Source of the DNA: Saposhnikovia divaricata
Taxonomy: Eukaryota > Streptophyta > Magnoliopsida > Apiales > Apiaceae
Assembly (NCBI GenBank): GCA_036435485.1
Contig: CM071598.1
Coordinates: forward strand, 124,684,148 to 124,748,147
Direction: 5' to 3'
DNA length: 64,000 nt
The notes beneath the pieces were generated by a model that was not told the DNA's origin, did no database searches, and was given only the letters and a program-made list of their open reading frames with translations. Each line of letters starts with the position of its first letter. Positions within the stretch are counted from its first letter, which is position 1. Made by a program: the position numbers and the translations under genes. Below are positions 1 through 9,768 of the stretch, one piece after another.

Positions 1-436
1 TTTCTCTACGTCGTTTAGGATTAGTACTACTTTCACCACTTTTCCCCGCAAGTCTACAAACATACAAATGACCAAATATTTCACTACTTTTAGAACGTCT
101 TTGGGTTGATTGAATTTTAATGCCAAATCCAATTTTTAGGGCATATGCCTTAAAAAAATTTCCCGCTTGTTCCAATGTATGAAACAATTGATGCATATAT
201 GGAACGCAATTTTCATACAAATTTTCACACTCTACATTATCCTCATTTTCATTTTCACCATCTAAATCTTCATCTTCCTCAACACTACCAAATTCATCAT
301 TTTCATCAACATTAATGAACTCATCATTATAAACAAATTTGGGGGTGCTAGGTTCATCACTACTTTTATCTAAAACATCATTCATACTTAAATCATCCAA
401 ATGTAATGAATCTTCAGCTTTTTTTATTTTTTTCAT
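1..436 (-). CDS. FAR1-related (FRS) protein, N-terminal part, runs off the window
   Basis: The frame is open from an ATG at 436 to the window edge, 145 codons with no stop. An acidic leader (runs of Asp, Glu and Asn) is followed by a FAR1 DNA-binding region: residues such as QLFHTLEQAGNFFKAY, then GFGIKIQSTQRRSK and a VCR motif, matching the zinc-chelating N-terminus of the FAR1/FHY3/FRS family. FRS proteins derive from MULE transposases; some are host transcription factors and many are transposon genes. I cannot tell which this is, because the MULE and SWIM domains lie outside the window. An ATG at 464 was rejected because that frame hits a TGA within 20 codons. The 5' flank carries an AG microsatellite. 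Confidence 0.75.
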   Translation of the reverse strand, partial: MKKIKKAEDSLHLDDLSMNDVLDKSSDEPSTPKFVYNDEFINVDENDEFGSVEEDEDLDGENENEDNVECENLYENCVPYMHQLFHTLEQAGNFFKAYALKIGFGIKIQSTQRRSKSSEIFGHLYVCRLAGKSGESSTNPKRRRE

Positions 437-562
437 TCTCATTTTTATTTTTCGAACCAAACATACGAGAAAATATTTTATCCGCCATAACAAACAACAA
501 AAATAGTCGAGAAAAATATTACCTCAAATTTGATGCAATTTGCACTATAATTTCAGATTTGC

Positions 563-565
<3 letters not shown>

Positions 566-595
<30 letters not shown>
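566..595. repeat. (AG)n microsatellite
   Basis: About 15 AG dinucleotides lie 130 bp upstream of the FRS start codon. GA/CT tracts are common in plant 5' regions and bind GAGA-binding (BPC) factors, so it could be regulatory. That role is inferred. Confidence 0.9.
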
Positions 596-596
<1 letters not shown>

Positions 597-599
597 CTT

Positions 600-1930
600 T
601 TGTGGTTTGTGTGGTTTGTATGAATGAGAGCAATCTGCATCTCGATTATGGATAAGGGAACAAGCCCGTATCGCGGAAACTTTCTACGGTACGGGGGCAG
701 GGGCATTTTGGTAATTTTCCCGTATCGGGCAATTTTTTATTTAAATCAGAGTCGTTGGATGGATGGTCCAACGGCCTGGAAGCCATTTGTTGCATAACAG
801 TATATAGCAATGGTAAGATTTTAAGTGATATTTTCACCGGATAATTTCACTGTTGGTGCAGGTGGAGCAATGGTTAATGGTAGTGATGTGGTGACTGAAT
901 CACTTACTTTTTTTAACGATAATTTAATATGATTGACTGATCTTTAGGTATTAATTTACATTTCAATTTGTGAAATAGGATTGTAATTAATTCTGTGATT
1001 ACTTTTAATGACTACTTTTAATTTTTCCTTCGATATCCTTAATTAATAAATACATATTTTGTACTTATCAGTTTAATTTGTGATTGATTTTTAGACTTTT
1101 ATGTTTTCAAATTTGTATTTGTCTTATCATAATTGATATTTTTTAAACAGTTTTATTATATTGGCAACGAGGATTGATGGCATATTTTTGGCCTTGTGGG
1201 AGGCAATCAAGTGCTATTTCGTTGATTGTGATTTGACTTTGGAATGTGTGTATTAATTTTCATTATTATTTAATGTCCCTTAATTGTGTTACCTTTTCTA
1301 GAAATCTTTAGGTGTTAGATTAATTGTTATGCGTTTGGTTCGTAATAATAAAGGATCTTAAATAAGTTGGTGAGTTTTTATTATAGTAGTTATTTGCTTT
1401 TGACTTTGTTTCATAATAATAAATATATATTTACTTTTTCATTAATTGAGTTATTAGTTTTATGTTTTACTAGGTAACTTTACAAAGTTGCTTATTTTTT
1501 ATTTTTTCGATTTTTTTACATATTTACTTTTAATAAGCAATACTAGTCAATCGATTAATTTTCTTTTTTAAGAAAAGAAAAGAAAAGAAATGGTGTCATA
1601 TATGATGATTTTTTATGTTGTTTAAACTTTTTAAGGTAAATACATATTGTGCCATTCTATGTGGATTTGGGCTTTTGGACCATTTATTGGTGTTTTGTGA
1701 TCTGTCGTCAGTTGATGAATTTGTTTTGTTATTTTAGATGACTTTTTTATATTTTTATGAGAACTCAACATTTTATATGCCTAACCAAAGGGGACCCCTT
1801 TGGTTAAATATATAAAATTGTTCAATTTTATTAAGTATACTACATATAATAAATTTTTAAAGTATTTTCGATTAATAGTTCATTGACATAGTTTTATTTG
1901 TCGTGGTTGTTTTGGTGATCTTTCAGGTTT
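600..1930. other. AT-rich intergenic stretch
   Basis: No coding region is supported here; the short ORFs lack recognisable motifs. The only structures seen are a short AAAAG repeat near 1570-1590 and a 25-nt near-perfect palindrome at 1782-1806. Confidence 0.6.
1782..1806. repeat. 25-nt perfect hairpin
   Basis: Two 12-bp arms (TAACCAAAGGGG and its complement) flank a single A. Surrounding AT-rich sequence extends the fold weakly. No terminator or gene boundary is known here, so it may be a remnant of a small foldback element. Confidence 0.6.
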
Positions 1931-1936
1931 CCTTAG

Positions 1937-2370
1937 GTGGGAAGAAGTGTTAAAGAGAAGCTGGATGGAGGCAGAAGCTTAGGTTTTGTATTGGAAACAA
2001 CAAGAAGTCCCTGGCATTTTGCTTGTAGCCTTTATGTAAATCGATTTATTGTTGTATTATGTGGGACACTCTTTTTCCCCCTTGAGTTTATTTCCAATAG
2101 GGTTTCGCTCTTGCGGGGTTTTAACGAGGCCTACTTGTGTTAGAAGTCTTCTTCTTTAATATAAAGGTTTTATTGTCCAAACTTCCGGAAGAATCTCTTT
2201 CTCATATCAGTCGTAATTTGGGTTACGACCCATGGATTAGTTAACCATACATTTCGGTTAGATGATAAGCTTTTGTGGAAGAAAGATTGTCTCAAAATTC
2301 ATTTCCTTTTTGGATTGTGTAAATTCTATCATCTATAAATGAAATCGTTTCATTTTGTAAAAAAAAATAA
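1937..2370 (+). mobile_element. Retroelement 3'-end fragment (tentative)
   Basis: The stretch around 2065-2140 (GGGACACTCTTTTTCCCC, then AATAGGG, then TTTTAACGAGGC) resembles the tail of plant retroelements, and the segment ends in an A-rich tract near 2358. No complete domain is visible and the 68-aa ORF over it is not convincing as a gene. Element class is not determined. Confidence 0.3.
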
Positions 2371-2378
2371 AAATTAAG

Positions 2379-2806
2379 TAGGTGTTTGGGGTATATTAAA
2401 CGGAGTAGCTTTTGCCTTAAAAGCATAAATGTCATATAGGTGATAAGTGCAAGAATATTTATAAGTTATATAGGTGTTTGGATAAATTTACTTATAAGTT
2501 GGTGAAGTATTTTTAAAATTAAATCAGAAAAAATATTATTTAACACAGTAATATCAATACAAGTATTATAAATTAAAAATATATTTAAAAACACAAATAT
2601 AAAAATATAATTTATTAAACAAGTAAAGAAATCAAGCAAATAAGAAATAAGTTGGCATGAAAGTACGTCGTTGTTAACATTCAACTTATCAACATATAAG
2701 TTATAATTTGAGCTAATAAGTTGAGTAGGCAAACACCCCTCATAAGCTCTTATGAGCATATAAGCCATACAATACCAACTTTAAGATAAAACAAACAGCA
2801 CCTAAG
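2379..2806. mobile_element. Possible MITE
   Basis: The left end reads TAGGTGTTTGG and the right end, reversed, reads TTAGGTGCTGTTTG. The interior repeats ATAAGTT-type motifs in both orientations. The ends match only imperfectly and no clear target site duplication was found. The 100-aa ORF on the minus strand inside is AT-rich and not gene-like. Confidence 0.3.
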
Positions 2807-2918
2807 TAAAATGCATTAAATCAATATAATTTATGATTCTTACTTTATAGATTTTTCCAGAAAAATTTCATGGACTACATAACCATGCATATATAATTTT
2901 TTTTAATTAAATACTCAA

Positions 2919-3114
2919 ATTTTTTTCTTTAACCAAGTGATTTGAACCATCTTCGCGCATCTCAACTAATCTTAATAAGGAGCTAGCACAACATCCCACT
3001 GCTGTGTCATGACCCCCAATTAAATCTGAGCGTCAAATTGGAATCAAATCTGGAATTTTGAGTTGGTAAGTCCCTCAAGTCTCGGTCTCAATCGACTGAG
3101 CTATCCGGGATGAG
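2919..3114 (-). mobile_element. tRNA-derived SINE with 12-bp target site duplication
   Basis: Read on the minus strand, the element starts CTCATCCCGGATAGCTCAGT, which carries a tRNA-like A box. A degenerate B box (GATTTGATTCCAA) follows about 50 nt later. It ends in an A-rich tail after GGTTCAAATCAC. The identical 12-mer TTGAGTATTTAA (minus strand) flanks it at 3115-3126 and 2907-2918, the hallmark of LINE-assisted retroposition. The length, 196 bp, is typical of plant SINEs. Confidence 0.85.
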
Positions 3115-3569
3115 TTAAATACTCAATTCTCTCGTAAATAAAAAAAGTTAGAATAATAAGAAGATTTTTGATATGCGTTTGTCCTTCATAAATAATAGAT
3201 AGAGTAAGATGTACATTGCGAACTCAAACTTTACTCATGATTCCACCTGCACTATTATAGTTCAAAATTGAGCACTTAAAATACTAATATTTGTATTTTG
3301 TTATACTTTGTTGCATTTCGTCAGTCTAGTTAACTCTATTAGTAAAGTACATGAGTAAAGTGCATTTTTCCTACCTAAATTTTAGATGAGACACTCTTTG
3401 AAAGATTTCACTTACGTTTTTAATTTTTTTATGTTATAATTTGTATAGCTATCAATTTTCTTTAACTCTGTTGTATTCATCAACGTAAAATACTAAATTT
3501 CTTGAGTATGTTTATATTGGTGTTGTTATTTGATGATTTGATACATTGAAATCATCGACTATGAGCAAG

Positions 3570-3975
3570 GTTTCAAAAAATTTTAGGCAGATCTAGGCGA
3601 TGAGCTTACCTTCTAAGGATTAATCGGCTAGGCGGTGATTAATCGGAATATTAATCGGATGTATTTGAATATTATGTTTTATATAATCTAATTTTAGTAT
3701 TAAAAGATATTTTTTATATAAGTGAAAATATAAATATCCGCACTTTATTAATAACTTTAATAGGTGAATTTTCCCTTTCATATGTAAGTTATATTTTTTA
3801 TTAAAAAAGAAAAAGTTTCCCCAATTTTATCCTTAATTTCACCATTTTTTTGAAAGATTGATCGATTAATCCCGATTAAATTCGATTAATTCCGGCTAAA
3901 TATTTTACCAATTAATCTTGTCTAAATCGCCTAAATCCACCTAAAACCGATTAATCACCGATTTTTGCAGAAAAT
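3570..3975. repeat. Foldback repeat rich in GATTAATCGG
   Basis: The left part carries GGCGGTGATTAATCGG and related GATTAATCGG copies. The right part carries the inverse (CCGATTAATCACCG) and several GATTAATC variants. The middle is AT-rich without genes. It looks like a degraded foldback transposon or MITE; ends and target site are not defined. Confidence 0.45.
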
Positions 3976-4301
3976 ATTTATACTTCTTAGGAGATAAGAG
4001 AAATTTAGTTAATTTAGGAGTCACTAGGAATCTCTTGGAACGAGAAAATGACTTATTTTACTAGTAAACAATTAAACTCTTAGCAAGTTATTACATTGAT
4101 TTGTGTGTTAACTCCAACAATACTACTTATAATTACTCTTTATTTCATATTTTATTCATATTTCATTTTCACTAGTACAAACATTCAATAGAGGAGAGCG
4201 AAGAATCAATTTTTCACTAGTAAAGTATAAGTTAAGAACTACTAGTTGCTCTTAAAATAGAGGAGAGAGAAGAAGCTCTTAGTATTTTTGAGAGTCACTA
4301 A

Positions 4302-4458
4302 GAGCATCTCCAATTAGGGTTGCCAAGAGGTTGCCAACGTTGACGTGACATGGCACTCTTGGTTGCCCATCTATCAGAGTTGGGAGGTTGCCAAAAGGTT
4401 ACCAACCAAGTTTGCCAAAAGTTGGCAACTTCCCAAATTAGCTAAAACTCATATAATT
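4302..4458. mobile_element. Tourist-like MITE, left half
   Basis: It starts GAGCATCTCCAATTAGGGTT right after TAA at 4299-4301. GAGCATCTCCAA-type ends with a TAA target site are typical of PIF/Harbinger-derived Tourist MITEs. GTTGCCAA motifs recur inside. The matching right half, ending TTGGAAATGCTC followed by TAA (39300-39302), lies 35 kb away, so later insertions split the element. Confidence 0.6.
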
Positions 4459-4758
4459 GTCCAAATATACCCAATACAAAAAGTTGTTATTTTTTTACCC
4501 TCTATCAAGCCAGCAAAAAAAATATGAAAATTTAATGTTCACTGATGACATCATGATGACATCATCAGTGACGTCATCAGTGAACAGTAATTTTTCAAAT
4601 TTTTTCTTTTTTTGCTGGCTTGATAGAGGGTAAAAAAATAACAACCTTTTGTATTGGGTGCCCCTGGCGGGGCCAATGGATCTAATAGATCTAAGGTGTT
4701 CTTTATTGTTTGTTATATAAGAGTGTTCTGTGTGGAGCAAAGGCATATATATATATAT
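4459..4758. mobile_element. Palindromic MITE next to (TA)n, copy 1
   Basis: An inverted pair (CAATACAAAAAGTTGTTATT ... AATAACAACCTTTTGTATTG) encloses a second inner palindrome, 4537-4586, built on TGATGACATCA and TGACGTCA. The right arm carries GCCCCTGGCGGGGCC and then GGTGTTCTTTATTGTTTG, and ends at an AT microsatellite (4745-4758). A second copy in the same orientation is at 38790-39075. The left outer arm of this copy is missing. The ORFs crossing it are not genes. Confidence 0.6.
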
Positions 4759-4817
4759 GGGTGCCCTTCCATAGCCACTGTTGGTTGAAAAAAGGCCCAC
4801 AACCACCAACTCGTACA

Positions 4818-4879
4818 CTGCCGCAAGTGTTCATTGCGGCAGGAAAAAAGACCCCTGCCGCAATGAAGGGTTGCGGCGG
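4818..4879. repeat. CTGCCGC/GCGGCAG palindromes, left end
   Basis: Two back-to-back units: CTGCCGCAAG...CATTGCGGCAG and CTGCCGCAAT...GTTGCGGCGG. They belong to a motif family found only between 4.8 and 38.8 kb in this window, beside each gene unit. Confidence 0.8.
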
Positions 4880-4907
4880 AGTTTTAACTTAAAAAAACCT
4901 TTAATTT

Positions 4908-4968
4908 ATGTAGAGTCGATCCCAGGTCCTTCACCAGCGATTACAACAACTTTACCACTATAACAAAA
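4908..4968 (-). repeat. tRNA-like (Pol III box-like) segment in the left end
   Basis: On the minus strand it reads TAGTGGTAAAGTTG (A-box-like) and, about 35 nt later, GGGATCGACTC (B-box-like). Comparable tRNA-like units occur three times in the right end on the plus strand. It is not a functional tRNA: no cloverleaf could be traced. Confidence 0.45.
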
Positions 4969-5252
4969 AAACATATTTGAAATTTTCTTCAAAACAAAAC
5001 ACTATTAAATATTATTTTACGTTATTATACTTTTATTTTTATTATTTATTAAAATTAATAAAAAATGGTAAATTAATACATTATAAAATATAAAAATGTT
5101 TATAAAATTTGAATTATTACATAAAATTTTAAATAAATTATTATAGTTTTATATTTAATAAAAGTAATAAATAATAATAAATTAATAAAAGCTGTTAATT
5201 TGAAATATAGAAACAAGTAAAAAAATGAAATTACGTTTTCACCCTCCAAATT

Positions 5253-5340
5253 GCTGCCGCAATGATACATAGCGGATGAACGAATCTGAAATTACTTTTT
5301 TACCCTTAAATCTGTTGCCGCAATGATACAATACGGATAC
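5253..5340. repeat. CTGCCGC-type motifs upstream of the PMD gene
   Basis: Two decayed half-palindromes (CTGCCGCAATGATACATAGC and TTGCCGCAATGATACAATAC) lie 110-200 bp upstream of the PMD start codon. They match the element-wide motif. Confidence 0.65.
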
Positions 5341-6589
5341 GAGAAGTATACAACCACCCATTACGGTTTCCGCGACCCAAACTAACCCTAATTAAGCACA
5401 GAGCTCAGGCGACTCCGGGCGATTTCAGGCGATTTACACACAGAGCTGCAAATGTCAGGTGATCTTCCGCCTCAAGGTATCTTCTAATTGACACTTACAC
5501 ACACACGCACGTAGTTATACATACACACACGCACTACTATATACATGGTTTGATTCGTTTTTAACTATGGGTGGTGTTTATTTGCTTCATTTTACTTAAA
5601 ATCATGAATTAAATCGAATTATTGGGGTTTGTAGTTCGAATTTTACCCATTTTTGGTTTGAATTAGTTTGAAATTAGGGCTTTTACCCTCAATTGAGTTG
5701 AAATTAGGGTTTCTCATCTTTAATTAGGTTGAATTAGCTCGAAATGCCCAATTTAGAATTAGGTTTCGAATTATTATCCAAATTTTTATTAAAACTATGA
5801 ATTAATTCGAATTATTAGGGTTTATAATTATGAAATTATAATTATAAATTTTTTTATGAGTTGTGGAAATTTTAATTCGAAATTTTGAATTATTAATTAG
5901 AATTTTTTAGTTTAAAATTCGAATTTATGAATTAATATGATTTATTAATTCGAATTTTGATTAATTAATGTTATTAGTACTGCATTTTATTTGATAAATG
6001 ATATTCATTGTTAATTTATTCTTGTTTTAAATATGTCTTCATCGAATGAGAATTTTAGCCAATTTTGGTACATGTTTATGAAATGTGCCTTATTTCTTTG
6101 ATTTTGCACATTGCAGATGCTATGGATATGCAGTGCGGGCCTCTCGATAGGTCCCTCTTGACCATGCAGGATGATCATATTAGCAGTCACATATGGCAGG
6201 GGGGTGAGCGGGAGAAGTTGGATGTTCGCCAGTTGACAGCCAACCTCGACGATTGGGTATTTGATGACACCCAGGTTAGTTTGCTGTCAGACTGGGGTTT
6301 CCGAGCATTTACTAACCCACGCTTGATTCCCCAAAACGACATCCGATTGATCACGGTGTTGGTGGAGAGGTTTAGGCCAGAGACCAACACCTTTCATTTC
6401 CCATTTGGTGAGATCACCATCACTCTAGAGGATGTTTACATGATATTGGGTTTGCCTGTTCGTGGTCGTGCTGTTACTCATACGGAGCTTTCCACACCGC
6501 TTCCATATTGGCTAAGACGGTGGTATGATTTGAGGTTGACTGAGACCGAACGCAAAGATATGTATAAAAAAGGTTTGCATTTTAGTCCA

Positions 6590-7140
6590 TAAATTCTAAT
6601 TTCTTGCATTTTAGTCCTTAACATGTTTAATTCTTGCATGTTATACATTAAATTTTCATTTCTTTGCAATTTAGGAAGATAATTATCTAGTTATTGCATT
6701 TTAGCCCATAAATTCTAATTTCTTGCATTTTAGTCCTTAATTTGTTTAATTCTTGCATGTTATACATTAAATTTTCATTTCTTTGCAATTTAGGAAGATA
6801 ATTATCTAGTTATTGCATTTTAGCCCATAAATTCTAATTTCTTGCATTTTAGTCCTTAAATTGTTTAATTCTTGCATGTTATACATTAAATTTTCATTTC
6901 TTTGCAATTTAGGAAGATAATTATCTAGTTATTGCATTTTAGCCCATAAATTCTAATTTCTTGCATTTTAGTCCTTAATTTGTTTAATTCTTGCATGTTA
7001 TACATTAAATTTTCATTTCTTTGCAATTTAGGAAGATAATTATCTGGTTATTGTATTTTAGCCCATAAATTCTAATTTCTTGCATTTAATTTGTTTAATT
7101 CTTGCATGTTATACATTAAATTTTCATTTCTTTGCAATTT
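6590..7140. repeat. 119-bp intronic tandem array
   Basis: About 4.5 copies of a 119-bp unit fill intron 2. Each unit contains TTTCTTTGCAATTTAGG, the same sequence that forms the real 3' splice site at 7142/7143, and TTGCATTTTAG. The intron therefore holds several decoy acceptors identical to the true one. Confidence 0.85.
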
Positions 7141-8240
7141 AGGTGGGGTGAAGCTTCATAGGTTGAGGGAAATCTATAAAAAGAAACCGGAGAACCCTTC
7201 TCCCGAGTTTATTGAGCATGATAACCTTGTGTACACTCGGGCTTATCTTTTTTACATCATTAGGAGTGTGTTGTTTCCTTCATCGAACAGAGACGTCGTG
7301 AATCCTAGGTACTTCTTAACTTCATTTCTCTCTCTAGTCCTTGCAATTTATGTTTAAATTTATCTTATTCTTGCATTTTATGCCTTAAATTTCACATTTC
7401 TTGCATGTTCATCCTTAATTTCACCAATTATTGAATTCTTACCTTAATTTGCATTTCCTGAATTTTTGCAGGTATTTACAGTTAATCCAGAATTCGCATG
7501 AGATTAGGGGGTATGCCTGGGGAGCTGTAGTTTTGAGTTATTTGTTCAGGGATTTGACCAAGGCTGCTCAGAAGACTGCCACTACTATTAATGGGTGCAC
7601 CATGCTTTTGCAGCTTTGGTCCTACGAGAGGTTGTTACCTTGGGCACCGCAGCTAGCACCTCGTCAGGATTTTGTTTGGCCGAGGGCATTGGCATGGGCT
7701 GAGCCGGTAGATGAGAGGAGGGTTAACCCCCACCACCATACAGGTCTTTATCGCGGGGACTTTGACGGCTTTCAGCATAGTTGGCTGACATGGCAGCCTT
7801 ATCAGAGATTTTATGACATTCAGAATGTTTTAAGAGATTATAATATCGATTTGATGGATGCTAACTATATGGCTCTCAGTCGTGTCCCTCTCATTTCTTT
7901 TGTTGTTGAGTATATCATGCCAGATAGAGTCTTGAGACAGTTTGGTGTCCTACAGCATATCCCACAGGACCTGGTTGACATGGCTTTACTGCGGATGGAG
8001 AGATCATCTCATTGGGTACGGGACAATCATACAGTGTTGCTGGCAAATTACATTGAGGAGTGGGATGATTTTAATGATGGCATGATACCTATTGTCGAGG
8101 AGGGCAATTATGTGTCTATAGAGGAGTACATGTATTGGTACAGGCGCGTCAGTAAGCTAAGGATTGTTCCATTTGTGGCTGAGCATGGTGCTAAGATTTT
8201 GCCTCGTGACTGGTATCCCCAGCAGGACATGGTTGATGCA

Positions 8241-8414
8241 GTATGCATTTTATACCTTTATTTCTCTAATTCTTGCATTTTAGACCTTTATTTCTCCAAT
8301 TCATGCATTTTAGACATTTATTTCTATAATTCTGCATTTTAGACCTTTATTTCTATACTTTTACACTTTAGACCTTTATTTCTCTAATTCTTGCATCTAA
8401 ATACTTCAATGCAG
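8241..8414. repeat. Intronic TTGCATTTTAGACCTTTATTTCT repeats
   Basis: About five ~30-bp units fill intron 4 of the PMD gene. They are the reverse complement of the arrays in the later introns. Confidence 0.8.
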
Positions 8415-8989
8415 CTGAATTGTGGAATGAGGACATTACATGCCATTTACCGTCGTGATCCCCCCGACTGGTTCTTTGATATCATCACTGAGTTTTTGGG
8501 TCGTTATGATCGGATCAACACCGAGTGAAGGGGTGTTGGATTTACCATACCTAGTTTTGATAGACCCTCTCGTGCACATGATATGGATATTGACCCCAAC
8601 GGTCCTTCATCTTCACAGCAGCCTCCACCATTCGTCTCTCAGAAACGTTTGCGTGAGGTAGTAATCTTTTGATACTTGTTATCTTTGAATGGCGATGTTT
8701 GAATATATGTATGATTGTTGTATATGTTATTGCAGGTCGAGACTGTTAATTCTCTTGCTTCACTTACGCACGATGCCACACCTCATGTCTCTTATAAACG
8801 TCCTCGTCAGGTAGTAATCCTTAATGCTAGGTTTAATTCGAGTCACTTAGGAGGAATTATATATATAACTATATGATCGGTGCGTTGACATATAATTGCA
8901 GGTTGAGACTACAGATGCTCTTGCTACACAGCCTACCCCGGTATATGTCCCGCCTGTAGTCCAAGTTGAGGTATCAATCCTTAACGCTT

Positions 8990-9155
8990 GGTTTAATGCA
9001 AGAATTATTGAAACAAGGGTCTAAAATGCAAGAAATAGAGAAATAAAGGTCTAAAATGCAAGAATTATAGAAATAAGGATCTAAAATGCGAAATTATAGA
9101 AATAAGGATCTAAAATGCAAGAATTATAGAAATAATGGTCTAAAATGCATGATTG
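8990..9155. repeat. Intronic TCTAAAATGCAAG array
   Basis: Five to six units of about 29 bp (GAATTATAGAAATAAGG, then TCTAAAATGCAA) fill intron 7, inverted relative to the arrays in introns 2 and 4. Confidence 0.85.
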
Positions 9156-9768
9156 GTGTATCTTGTAGGTTGAGGCTACAGTAGCTGCTCCTCCTGTTAC
9201 ACAGACGACCCCGGTATCTAGCCCTCCTCCTTCACAGTCCACCCCGGTATCTATCCCCCTCATGCTCATATTAATCTCTCATAAATGTAATTTCCTTCTT
9301 ATATACCAACTTTTTATATGTTCTTCGTATTTTTATCTCATTGTGGTTGCAGGTTAGCACTATTCCTGCTGTGACAGAGTCTACCCCGGCATCTATCCCC
9401 CTTGATGCTCATATTGAGGTACTAATCTCTTCTATTTCTGATTTTCGTTTTATATGCCATTGATAATTGTAGTTGTAATTTGACTTTTGTTATCATAATT
9501 GTAGGCTCCAATACCATGTGAGTTGGCAATGGATAGCATAGACAACAAGGTTGCCTATGGCATGGCTTACCCAGATCGAGGAGAAATGAGTAGGAAAATA
9601 CATGGCAAGCCAATGCCTACTGGATGTCTGAGAGTGTCAGTGGATGGTGGGATTAAACTAGAAGCCTTGATTCCAGTTCCAGTACTTGGTGAGATGGAGA
9701 CGGTCAAGCAAGCTGTTGGATTTCATGTCGCATCACCCAAGGAATGGATCATACGTCTAAACTCCGAG

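Larger units (their letters stand above)
4771..5095. repeat. Left inverted end of the composite element
   Basis: In order inward: ATAGCC, CCCACAACCACC (4797-4808), CTGCCGCAAG...TTGCGGCAGG, CTGCCGCAAT...TTGCGGCGG, a tRNA-like segment on the minus strand, and AATTAATAAAAAATGGTAAA. The same order, inverted, is seen at 38270-38766. Confidence 0.6.

Noticed and set aside
464..464. Upstream ATG for the FRS gene
   Set aside because: The frame from 464 meets a TGA within 20 codons; the ATG at 436 is in frame with the FAR1 domain.
2466..2768. 100-aa ORF on the minus strand
   Set aside because: AT-rich, hydrophobic low-complexity peptide inside a putative MITE; no start context or homology recognised.
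4495..4963. ORFs of 60-107 aa around the first MITE
   Set aside because: They read through the palindromic MITE; the second copy at 38850-39062 gives the same peptide, so it is repeat-derived.
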